The notes under the pieces: generated by a model
Told to the model about the DNA's origin: nothing
What the model saw: the letters and a program-made list of their open reading frames with translations, nothing else
Database searches by the model: none
Translations under genes and position numbers: made by a program
Part shown: piece by piece, positions 1-6,554 of the stretch
Numbering within the stretch: position 1 is the first letter of the stretch
Layout: each line of letters begins with the position of its first letter
Source of the DNA: an uncultured Alphaproteobacteria bacterium
GTDB taxonomy: Bacteria; Pseudomonadota; Alphaproteobacteria; Reyranellales; Reyranellaceae
Direction of reading: 5' to 3'
Assembly (NCBI GenBank): GCA_903929895.1
Contig: CAIYWM010000117.1
Coordinates: 1-6,554 of the forward strand
DNA: 6,554 nucleotides

Positions 1-1550
1 GAGGCCACCATCGCGAAGGCGGTCGGGGGCAGGAAGCCGCCGAACCAGCCGTTGCCGATATGGTACGGCAGCGACATGCCGGAGTAGCGGATACGGGTCG
101 GGAACAGCTCGACCAGCAGGGCAGCGATCGGCCCGTAGACCATCGTCACGTAGATGACGAGGATCGTCAGGATGACGATGACCATCGTCATGTTGACCTG
201 CTTGGGGTCGGCCGTGGCCGGGTAGCCGGCGGCGCGGATCCCCGCGGTCGCCTCCGTGTTGAACGCCCGCTCCTTGGCGGCGCCGTCCGCCCCCGCCTTC
301 GCCTTGTCGAAGGAGGTGATGACCTTGTCGCCGATCTTGATCTGCGCCGGCGTGCCGGCCGGAGCCACCTGGTTGGCGTAGTTCACCGAGTTGCGCGCGA
401 GGAACGACTTGGCGATGTCGCACGAGGTGGTGAACGATGCGGTGCCCGTCGGATTGAACTGGAACGAGCACTCGTTCGGGTCGGCGATCACCACGACGGG
501 CGACTTCTCGATCGCCGCGTTCAGCGCCGGGTTCACCGCGTTGGTGAGGGCGTGGAACAGCGGGAAGTAGGTGACCATGGCGAGCGCGCAGCCCGCCAGG
601 ATGATCGGCTTGCGGCCGATCTTGTCGGACAGCCAGCCGAAGAAGATGAAGAACGGCGTACCGATGAGGAGCGATACCGCGATCACGATGTTGGAGGTCG
701 TGGCGTCGAGCTTCAGCGTCTGGGTCAGGAAGAACAGGGCGTAGAACTGGCCAGTGTACCAGACCGCCGCCTGTCCGGCGGTGCCGCCGAACAGGGCGAT
801 GAGCGCGATCTTGGCGTTCTTCCAAACGCCGAAGGCCTCACGCAGCGGCGTCTTGGAGCCCTTGCCCTCGGACTTCATGCGCTGGAACGCGGGCGACTCC
901 TGCAACTGCAGGCGGATCCAGATCGATACCGCCAGCAGGATGATCGACAGCAGGAACGGAACGCGCCAGCCCCAGGCCGCGAACTGCTCCGGCGTCAGCG
1001 CGAGACGCAGGGCCACGACGACGAGCAGCGACAGGAACAGACCGACGGTCGCCGTCGTCTGGATCCACGAGGTGTAGAAGCCACGGCGATCGTGCGGCGC
1101 ATGCTCGGCCACGTAGGTCGCCGCACCGCCGTACTCGCCGCCCAGCGCCAGGCCTTGGAGCAGGCGGCAGGCGATGAACAGGATGGGAGCCGCGATGCCG
1201 ATCGAGGCATAGCCCGGCAAGAGGCCGACCACGAAGGTGGCGATGCCCATCAGGGTCATGGTGACGAGGAACGTGTACTTGCGGCCGATAAGGTCGCCCA
1301 GGCTGCCGAAGAACAGCGCGCCGAAGGGACGGACCGCGAAGCCCGCAGCAAAGCCCAGCAGGGTGAAGATGAACGCGGCGGTCGGATTGACGCCGGCAAA
1401 GAAGCTCGCGGCGATGTTCGCGGCAAGCGCGCCCGCGAGATAGAAGTCATACCACTCGAAAATGGTGCCAACGGAGGAAGCGATGATCACCTTCCTCTCT
1501 TCGCGCGTCATTGGACGATCGCGATCATTTACCGTGCCGGTTACGGCCAT
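1..1550 (-). CDS. MHS-family MFS transporter, 3' end outside window
   Basis: Inner-membrane secondary transporter of the major facilitator superfamily, metabolite:H+ symporter branch (relatives include KgtP, ShiA and ProP), which takes up organic acids or osmolytes with protons. About 516 residues are visible. TM1 (about 21-43) carries FEWYDFYLAG. Motif A is GSLGDLIGRK (82-91), repeated as GWLSDKIGRK (305-314). RLLQGLALGGEYGGA (129-143) and ELFPTRIRYSG (481-491) are typical of MHS proteins. A non-membrane stretch of about 120 residues (about 335-452) lies between TM9 and TM10 and should be periplasmic; it holds Cys361 and Cys377. The sequence runs off the window near TM11, so I expect a full length of about 550 residues. 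The start is the ATG at 1550, preceded by a strong Shine-Dalgarno sequence. It is divergent from the response regulator gene, which makes it a possible target of that system. Family is certain; substrate cannot be assigned. Confidence 0.93.
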   Translation of the reverse strand, partial: MAVTGTVNDRDRPMTREERKVIIASSVGTIFEWYDFYLAGALAANIAASFFAGVNPTAAFIFTLLGFAAGFAVRPFGALFFGSLGDLIGRKYTFLVTMTLMGIATFVVGLLPGYASIGIAAPILFIACRLLQGLALGGEYGGAATYVAEHAPHDRRGFYTSWIQTTATVGLFLSLLVVVALRLALTPEQFAAWGWRVPFLLSIILLAVSIWIRLQLQESPAFQRMKSEGKGSKTPLREAFGVWKNAKIALIALFGGTAGQAAVWYTGQFYALFFLTQTLKLDATTSNIVIAVSLLIGTPFFIFFGWLSDKIGRKPIILAGCALAMVTYFPLFHALTNAVNPALNAAIEKSPVVVIADPNECSFQFNPTGTASFTTSCDIAKSFLARNSVNYANQVAPAGTPAQIKIGDKVITSFDKAKAGADGAAKERAFNTEATAGIRAAGYPATADPKQVNMTMVIVILTILVIYVTMVYGPIAALLVELFPTRIRYSGMSLPYHIGNGWFGGFLPPTAFAMVA

Positions 1551-1558
1551 GTGCGTTT

Positions 1559-1565
1559 CTCCCCT
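1559..1565 (-). promoter_or_regulatory. Ribosome binding site of the MFS transporter
   Basis: AGGGGAG on the minus strand, 8 nt before the ATG at 1550. It is a strong Shine-Dalgarno match at normal spacing and settles the start. It is embedded in a 12-nt sequence (1553-1564) that recurs exactly in front of the sensor kinase gene. Confidence 0.75.
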
Positions 1566-1606
1566 GGGCACTGCGGGTGTCCTGATACGGACCCCTTCTT
1601 GATTCT

Positions 1607-1636
1607 TGTGTAAATCGCACGTCCTGTGTGCTGCAA
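1607..1636 (-). promoter_or_regulatory. Weak sigma-70-like promoter candidate for the MFS gene
   Basis: On the minus strand, TTGCAG (1636 to 1631) and TACACA (1612 to 1607) are separated by 18 nt, which would give a leader of about 50 nt to the ATG at 1550. The -10 match is poor (3 of 6), so this is only the best candidate found by eye. An activator-dependent promoter would be compatible with such a poor match. Confidence 0.22.
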
Positions 1637-1665
1637 TTCGACCAAGGTCCAAGGCCACGTAGAGT
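1637..1665 (+). promoter_or_regulatory. Weak promoter candidate for the response regulator
   Basis: TTCGAC (1637-1642) and TAGAGT (1660-1665) are separated by 17 nt; the -10 matches the consensus at 4 of 6, the -35 poorly. The predicted start near 1672 leaves a leader of about 28 nt to the ATG at 1700. The GACCAAGGTC palindrome and the CCAAGG repeat fall across its -35 and spacer, a usual place for a regulator to bind. Confidence 0.2.
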
Positions 1666-1667
1666 GC

Positions 1668-1696
1668 GCCGCAGCATTTTCTACCGTGCCGCAGCA
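1668..1696 (+). repeat. Two copies of GCCGCAGCA, 20 bp apart
   Basis: Exact 9-nt direct repeats at 1668-1676 and 1688-1696, start to start 20 bp, or about two helical turns. Both are preceded by GTGC-like bases (GTGC at 1664-1667; GTGC at 1686-1689 overlapping the second copy). They end just before the regulator's ATG at 1700. They could be paired binding sites, for example for the regulator itself, or a chance repeat in GC-rich DNA. Confidence 0.35.
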
Positions 1697-1699
1697 AAG

Positions 1700-2353
1700 A
1701 TGAAGTCAATGTCCGGGGAACCGCTGTCCTTCCTGATCGCCGACGACCATCCAATGGTTCGCGACGCGCTCGCCTCGGCCTTGGGGCAGTCGTTCGCCGG
1801 CGCGCGCTTCGACAGGGCGGGCACGCTCGACCAGGCGAAGACGGTGCTGGACCGCCAACCCGAGACCGATGCCGTGCTGCTCGATCTCGACATGCCGGGC
1901 ATGGACGGACTCACCGGCCTCGCCCGTCTACGCGCCGAACATCCGACCGTGCCGATCGTCGTCGTGTCGGCCGCGCGCGAGGCGGCCGTTATTCGCCGCG
2001 CCTACGAGTTCGGGGCCTCGGCCTATATCGACAAGTCCGCGCCGCTCGACGAGATCGCCGCCATCGTGCGCGCCGTGCTCGACGGCGAGATCTTCGCGCC
2101 CCCGGATGCCGTGGCGGGCGACAGCTTCGCCCAGCGCGCCGCGCAGCTCACGCCGCAGCAGTGGCGCGTGCTGGCGTTGATGGTGCAGGGCGACCAGAAC
2201 AAGCAGATCGCCCACAAGCTCGGCGTTGGCGAGGCGACCGTGAAGGCGCATGTCACGGTGATCCTGCGCAAGCTCGGCGTTCGCTCGCGAACGCAAGCCG
2301 TGATCGAGGCCCGCGGGCTTGCGATGCCGCCAGCGGAGACGATCAGGCCGTAA
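1700..2353 (+). CDS. crbR: LuxR/NarL-type response regulator, CrbR/ErdR-like
   Basis: Cytoplasmic transcription factor of a two-component system, 217 residues, a normal length for the NarL class. The receiver domain covers about 9-128: acidic pocket Asp15/Asp16 in IADDHP, phosphoacceptor Asp62 in LLDLDMPGMDG, switch Ser90 and Lys112 in YIDKSAP. A linker leads to a LuxR-type helix-turn-helix at about 149-206, where LTPQQWRVL, NKQIAHKLGV and ATVKAHVTVILRKLGV are diagnostic. I chose the ATG at 1700; the ATG at 1709 is also possible, and neither has a good Shine-Dalgarno sequence. An upstream GTG at 1628 would add a 24-residue Arg-rich extension unlike the family. It converges on the sensor kinase gene, its probable partner, overlapping it by 11 bp. 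In gammaproteobacteria CrbR/ErdR activates acetate-use genes such as acs. The fold is certain; the CrbR name rests on the partner's architecture. Confidence 0.9.
   Translation: MKSMSGEPLSFLIADDHPMVRDALASALGQSFAGARFDRAGTLDQAKTVLDRQPETDAVLLDLDMPGMDGLTGLARLRAEHPTVPIVVVSAAREAAVIRRAYEFGASAYIDKSAPLDEIAAIVRAVLDGEIFAPPDAVAGDSFAQRAAQLTPQQWRVLALMVQGDQNKQIAHKLGVGEATVKAHVTVILRKLGVRSRTQAVIEARGLAMPPAETIRP
2343..2353. other. 11-bp tail-to-tail overlap of kinase and regulator genes
   Basis: The kinase stop (TGA, minus strand, 2343-2345) lies inside the last codons of the regulator, whose TAA is at 2351-2353. No intergenic space or rho-independent terminator separates them, so the transcripts must either overlap as antisense at their 3' ends or end inside the opposite gene. 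Confidence 0.9.
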
Positions 2354-5300
2354 GGCGCCCCGCGGCGGCGCTGCGCAATCTCAGCAACGCACGAAGCGAA
2401 GCCGGCTTTACAGGCTTGTGCAGCAGTTCGACCTGCCGGGCCCGGGCCCGCAGGCGCAGCGTCGGGTCGCGATCGGCGGTCACAAGGGCCGCCGGCACGC
2501 TCCGCCCCCACGCCTCGCGCAGCGCGACCACGGCCTCGAGCCCGTCGGCGCCTTCGTCGAGATGCAGGTCGGCCAGCACAAGGTCGGGCAGGCGGCCGGC
2601 CCGCGCCACCGCCGCCAGCGCCTCGGCCTGGGTGGCAGCCGTTTCGACCTTGCAGCCCCAGCCGCCGAGCAGCGCCGCCATCGCCTCGCGCACCCGCGCC
2701 TCGTTGTCGAGACAGAGCACGAAGCTCTCGGCCTCGATCGACGGCATGGGTTGCGGCGCCGGCGCAGTACTTGGCGGAGTCGCCACCGCGGCCACCCGCG
2801 GCACCGTGACGGAGAAGGTCGAGCCACGGCCCGGCGCAGAGGACAGCGCGACCGGAAGGTCGAGCATGCGCGCGATACGATCGACGATGGCGAGGCCGAG
2901 GCCGAGCCCCCGCTCCTCGCGCGGCGCCTCGTCCTCGGGCTGCAGCCGAACGAACTCGTCGAAGATCACCGCCTGCTTGTCGGCCGCGATGCCCGGCCCG
3001 TTGTCCCTCACCTCGATGCGCAACGAATCGCCCGCGCGGCGGCAGCCCAACAGCACCCGCGCCGGCCTTCCCTCGCTCCGGCCGTAGCGCAGCGCATTGG
3101 AGAGCAGGTTCTGCAGGATACGGCGCAGGAAGGCCGGATCGGTGTCGACGAAGGCGCGCGTCGGCACGATCACCAGCTCGACGCCGTGCCGGGCGGCCGT
3201 CGGCGCGAAGGCGGTGGCGAGCGACTCGAACAGCGGCTGCAGCGCGAACGCCCGCTTCTCGGGCTTGAAGGCGCCGGCATCGAGCTTTGAGATGTCGAGC
3301 AGCGCATCGAGCAGCGATTCGACGGCGCCGAGGCTCGCATCGATCTTGCCGCCGAGATCGTTGCGCGGATCGCGGTCGATCATCGCCGCCGTGAACAGGC
3401 GCGCGGCGTGCAGCGGCTGCAGCAGGTCGTGGCTCGCTGCCGCGATGAAGCGCGTCTTGCCGAGATTGGCCGCCTCGGCCTCGGCGCGGCTGGCCTCCAG
3501 CTCGGCCGTACGCTCGGCCACCCGCTGCTCCAGCGTCTCGGCGGCGCGGCGGAGCTGGCCGTCGCTGTCGCGCAGCGCCTCGGCGGTGCGCACGCGCGCC
3601 GTCACGTCGTTGCAGGTGGCGACAAACCCGTCCTCCGGCAACGGATCGAGGCGCAATTCGATCACGCGGCCGTCGCGCGTGGCGATCTCGTGCGTCTGCG
3701 GTGACTCGGGCCGGCGCAGCAGGTCGATGACGTCCGGTGTGGCGCCGAACTCGCGCGGCGCGGCGCCCACCGCCACGGCATCGTCGTCGAGCGCCAGCAG
3801 CGCGGTGAAGCGGTCGTTGAAGATTTCCAGCCGGCCGTCGCGATCGAAGGCGGCGATGCCCATGCCGACATGGTCGAGCGTGTTGCGCAGGATCTCGTAA
3901 TTGTAGCGGATCGCCTCGGACGCCTCGTCGATGATGGCGCGCGCGCTGCGGGTCAGCAGCCGGCCGCGCCGGACCGAGGCCGCCACGATCACGCGCGCCG
4001 AGGCGGCGCCCAAGGTGCCCGACAGCATGCGCTCGGTGCGCGCGAGCGCGGTCTGCAGCGACAGCTCGCCCGACAGGGTGCGGGCCGCGCGCTCGACGCC
4101 GACGAAACGCGCCAGCAGCTGGCGCAGCTCCTCGATGCGCGCGGCATCGGCCGGCGTGCGTCGCGAGGGCGGCGCGGGCTCGGCGCCCAGCACGAAGGCA
4201 TCCGCCTGCTCGCGGTCGCGGCCCACCGGCCGCACCAGCAGGGAGACGCCGACCAGCAGCGCCGTGTTGACCGCGATGCAGGCCAGGAAGCCTTGCAACA
4301 CCGGATCGAGGGTGGCCAGCGGCTCGGGCCACCACGGCATGAAGGGCACCACAGGTCCACCCTCCGTGCCCGCCCCTAGCCCCTGGCGCAGGGTCGGCAG
4401 CAGCAGCGCGTAGAGCCACACGACGAAGCCGCCGGTCAGGCCCGCCACGACGCCGTACCTGTGGGCGCGCTGCCAGTAGAGGCCGAGCACGAGGCCGGGC
4501 GCGAAGTTGGCGACGGCGCAGAAGGAGATCAGGCCGATCGAGGCGAGCGGCAGATAGCCCGAGATGATTCGCTCGTAGGCGTAGCCCGCCATCAGGATCA
4601 GCACCACGGCGGCGCGGCGCACCAGCACCACCAGCGGGCCCATGTCGCGCACGACGCCGGCCTGCCGCCTGAGCAGATAGGGCATCAGCAGCTCGTTGCC
4701 GATCATGCCCGACAGCGCCATGCAGGCCACGATCACCATCGAGGTCGCCGCGGAGAGACCGCCGATGAACACGAACGCCGACAGCCAGCTCTCGCCGCCG
4801 ACCAGCGGCAGCTGCAGCACGTAGAGGTCGGGGCTGACGTTCGGCCCGAGCAGCAGCAGCCCCGCCGCCGCGATCGGGATGACGAACAGGTTGATCAGCA
4901 CCAGATAGGCCGGGAACAGCCAGCGCGCCGTCCGCAGGCTCGCGGGATGGTCGTGCTCGACGACGGCGACGTGGAACTGACGCGGCAGGCAGAGGAAGGC
5001 CATACCTGACAAAAGAGACATCACCACCCAGGTGAGCGGCGAGGCCTCGCGCGTCAGCCGCTCGGCCACGGCCGGCGCCTCGGCCAGGCGCCCCACCATG
5101 TCGGCCGGCCCGTCGAACAGGAACCACACGACGAAGGGGCCGACCGCCAGCAGCGCCAGCAGCTTGACCACCGATTCGAAGGCGATGGCCAGCATCATGC
5201 CGCGATGCTGCTCGGAGGCCTGCACGTGGCGCACCCCGAACAGGATGGTGAACAGCGCCATCAGTGCCGCCACGATCAGCGAGGTGTCGGCATGCACGAC

Positions 5301-5774
5301 GCCGGGCGCCCCGCCGACCCAGGGCGAAGGGGCTGCAATCGTGCGGAAGGACGATGACACGGCCTGTAGCTGAAGCGCGATATAGGGCAGCACGCCGACC
5401 GTCGCGAACAGGGTGGCGGTGACGCCGACGGCGCGGCTCTTGCCGTAGCGCGAGGCCAGGAAGTCGGCGATCGAGGTGACGTTGTGCTGCTTGGCCACCC
5501 GCACCATCTTGGCGACGATCGGATAGCCCAGGGTCACGACCAGGACCGGGCCTGTGTAAATCAGGACGAAGTCGATGCCCGAGGTCGCCGCCCGCCCGAC
5601 CGCGCCGTAGAACGTCCAGGAGGTGCAGTAGATGGCCAGCGACAGGCCGTAGACGACCGGCGCCACCGAGTTTTTCGACCAGTCGCGCGCATAGCGGTCG
5701 CCGAAATACGCCACGGCGAAGAGCAGCCCCAGATAGGCCAGCGACAGGGCCAGGACAGCCGGTTCGGCCAGCAT
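2343..5774 (-). CDS. crbS: Symporter-type hybrid sensor histidine kinase, CrbS/MxtR-like
   Basis: Inner-membrane hybrid kinase of 1143 residues. Residues 1 to about 515 are a sodium/solute symporter (SLC5) domain with about 13 hydrophobic helices. A cytoplasmic STAC-like linker (about 540-600) and a PAS domain (about 622-725; [16 protein letters not shown]) follow, then a coiled coil (about 735-770). The HisKA domain has His782 in [12 protein letters not shown]. The ATPase domain has the N box LLSNALRYG (Asn893), DNGPGI (924-929) and [10 protein letters not shown] Pro/Ala-rich linker (about 994-1012) joins a C-terminal receiver (about 1015-1140) with Asp1023, phosphoacceptor Asp1069, Thr1099 and Lys1120. 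All key residues are present, so it should be active. This order is that of CrbS/MxtR; CbrA is a relative whose symporter domain is reported to carry histidine. The start ATG at 5774 begins directly before TM1. The ligand is unknown; acetate or a related solute is inferred from the family. Confidence 0.93.
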   Translation of the reverse strand: MLAEPAVLALSLAYLGLLFAVAYFGDRYARDWSKNSVAPVVYGLSLAIYCTSWTFYGAVGRAATSGIDFVLIYTGPVLVVTLGYPIVAKMVRVAKQHNVTSIADFLASRYGKSRAVGVTATLFATVGVLPYIALQLQAVSSSFRTIAAPSPWVGGAPGVVHADTSLIVAALMALFTILFGVRHVQASEQHRGMMLAIAFESVVKLLALLAVGPFVVWFLFDGPADMVGRLAEAPAVAERLTREASPLTWVVMSLLSGMAFLCLPRQFHVAVVEHDHPASLRTARWLFPAYLVLINLFVIPIAAAGLLLLGPNVSPDLYVLQLPLVGGESWLSAFVFIGGLSAATSMVIVACMALSGMIGNELLMPYLLRRQAGVVRDMGPLVVLVRRAAVVLILMAGYAYERIISGYLPLASIGLISFCAVANFAPGLVLGLYWQRAHRYGVVAGLTGGFVVWLYALLLPTLRQGLGAGTEGGPVVPFMPWWPEPLATLDPVLQGFLACIAVNTALLVGVSLLVRPVGRDREQADAFVLGAEPAPPSRRTPADAARIEELRQLLARFVGVERAARTLSGELSLQTALARTERMLSGTLGAASARVIVAASVRRGRLLTRSARAIIDEASEAIRYNYEILRNTLDHVGMGIAAFDRDGRLEIFNDRFTALLALDDDAVAVGAAPREFGATPDVIDLLRRPESPQTHEIATRDGRVIELRLDPLPEDGFVATCNDVTARVRTAEALRDSDGQLRRAAETLEQRVAERTAELEASRAEAEAANLGKTRFIAAASHDLLQPLHAARLFTAAMIDRDPRNDLGGKIDASLGAVESLLDALLDISKLDAGAFKPEKRAFALQPLFESLATAFAPTAARHGVELVIVPTRAFVDTDPAFLRRILQNLLSNALRYGRSEGRPARVLLGCRRAGDSLRIEVRDNGPGIAADKQAVIFDEFVRLQPEDEAPREERGLGLGLAIVDRIARMLDLPVALSSAPGRGSTFSVTVPRVAAVATPPSTAPAPQPMPSIEAESFVLCLDNEARVREAMAALLGGWGCKVETAATQAEALAAVARAGRLPDLVLADLHLDEGADGLEAVVALREAWGRSVPAALVTADRDPTLRLRARARQVELLHKPVKPASLRALLRLRSAAAGRLTA

Positions 5775-5786
5775 GCGTGCGCGTTT

Positions 5787-5792
5787 CTCCCC
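5787..5792 (-). promoter_or_regulatory. Ribosome binding site of crbS
   Basis: GGGGAG on the minus strand, 12 nt before the ATG at 5774, rather far for an ideal site. Another ATG, at 5800 to 5798, is out of frame, and no in-frame start lies closer to the site, so the 5774 start stands. Confidence 0.55.
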
Positions 5793-5798
5793 GCCGTC

Positions 5799-5828
5799 AT
5801 TGAACCGTCTGGGCGGGGCCGCTACAAG
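5799..5828 (-). promoter_or_regulatory. Weak promoter candidate for crbS, facing the ettA promoter
   Basis: On the minus strand TTGTAG (5827 to 5822) and TTCAAT (5804 to 5799) are separated by 17 nt. The -10 matches at 4 of 6 and the -35 at 3 of 6. The predicted transcript start near 5792 falls at the Shine-Dalgarno sequence, leaving a very short leader, which counts somewhat against it. Confidence 0.25.
5800..5828 (+). promoter_or_regulatory. Sigma-70-like promoter candidate for ettA
   Basis: TTGAAC (5800-5805) and TACAAG (5823-5828) are separated by the optimal 17 nt, each matching the consensus at 4 of 6. The predicted start near 5835 gives a leader of about 16 nt before the ATG at 5851. 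It is the best promoter candidate in the window and fits a constitutively expressed housekeeping gene. Confidence 0.45.
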
Positions 5829-5839
5829 CTCCGCACACC

Positions 5840-5844
5840 AAGGA
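5840..5844 (+). promoter_or_regulatory. Ribosome binding site of ettA
   Basis: AAGGA, 6 nt before the ATG at 5851. Good sequence and spacing; it supports this start. Confidence 0.75.
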
Positions 5845-5850
5845 ATCAGA

Positions 5851-6554
<704 letters not shown>

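Larger units (their letters stand above)
1551..1699. other. Divergent intergenic region between transporter and regulator
   Basis: This 149-bp region must hold the promoters of both the MFS gene (leftward) and the response regulator (rightward). It contains the palindrome GACCAAGGTC (1640-1649), overlapping a direct repeat CCAAGG (1642-1647 and 1649-1654), and a 9-nt direct repeat GCCGCAGCA (1668-1676 and 1688-1696). I see no RNA gene, strong terminator or small ORF with a convincing start. A rightward reading frame is open from a GTG at 1628, but its first residues do not look like a receiver N-terminus. Confidence 0.6.
5775..5850. other. Divergent spacer between crbS and ettA
   Basis: These 76 bp hold both ribosome binding sites and the face-to-face promoter candidates. 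TTGAAC N17 TACAAG reads on the other strand as CTTGTA N17 GTTCAA, so the same two hexamers, shifted by one base, could serve both directions. No other element is visible. Confidence 0.5.

Noticed and set aside
60..1613. Long open frame on the plus strand opposite the MFS gene
   Set aside because: Composition is dominated by Arg, Asp, Gly and Glu with no recognisable domain, and it is the complement of a clear transporter; a GC-rich antisense artefact.
1640..1680. Sigma-54 promoter in the transporter-regulator gap
   Set aside because: GG and GC elements are present on the minus strand but not at the required 10-nt separation.
1628..1699. GTG start giving a 24-residue N-terminal extension of the regulator
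   Set aside because: The extension is Arg-rich and unlike receiver N-termini; starting at 1700 places the acidic pair at residues 15-16, as expected for the family.
2438..2449. Perfect 12-bp palindrome GGGCCCGGGCCC
   Set aside because: It lies inside the kinase receiver coding sequence and is explained by Arg-Ala codons in GC-rich DNA; no T run follows, so it is not a terminator.
2023..5127. 1034-residue open frame on the minus strand in another frame of crbS
   Set aside because: Ala/Arg/Gly-rich translation with no motifs, nested in the well-supported kinase gene and running antisense into the regulator.
5561..5800. Short minus-strand ORF from the ATG at 5800, preceding crbS
   Set aside because: It is out of frame with crbS, Arg/Trp/Ser-rich and overlaps its first ~210 bases; the in-frame protein has a clear symporter N-terminus.

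Overview
The window is high-GC chromosomal DNA (roughly two-thirds G+C by eye) with four densely packed genes and no sign of mobile DNA, RNA genes or CRISPR. EttA close to the E. coli type, GC-rich codon use and a histidine kinase carrying a sodium/solute symporter domain point to a proteobacterium. Codon use and protein style suggest an alphaproteobacterium of the Rhizobiales/Rhodospirillales kind, but this is inference and the genus cannot be read from the sequence.

Layout from left to right: (1) the N-terminal ~516 residues of a metabolite:H+ symporter family MFS transporter on the minus strand, with its 3' end outside the window; (2) a 149-bp divergent intergenic region with short repeats and weak promoter candidates; (3) a LuxR/NarL-type response regulator on the plus strand; (4) a 1143-residue hybrid sensor kinase on the minus strand, with the order symporter (SLC5/SSS), STAC-like linker, PAS, HisKA/HATPase, receiver. 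It converges on the regulator, and the two coding ends overlap by 11 bp; (5) a 76-bp divergent spacer with a well-spaced promoter candidate; (6) the 5' part of ettA, the ABC-F translational throttle factor, on the plus strand.

The kinase and regulator fit the CrbS/CrbR (MxtR/ErdR) type, known in gammaproteobacteria to control acetate and other short-chain carbon use through acetyl-CoA synthetase. Adjacency supports them being a cognate pair. The MFS transporter is divergent from the regulator, so it is a candidate target: the symporter-kinase would sense or transport a small carboxylate or similar solute, the regulator would be phosphorylated, and an uptake gene would respond. Its substrate cannot be told from sequence. 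ettA is a housekeeping gene and probably only a neighbour.

Nothing here is clearly an undescribed system. The points most worth checking are the convergent overlap of the two-component genes, an identical 12-nt leader sequence in front of both minus-strand genes, the nearly symmetric promoter region between crbS and ettA, and the transporter's large periplasmic loop with two cysteines.
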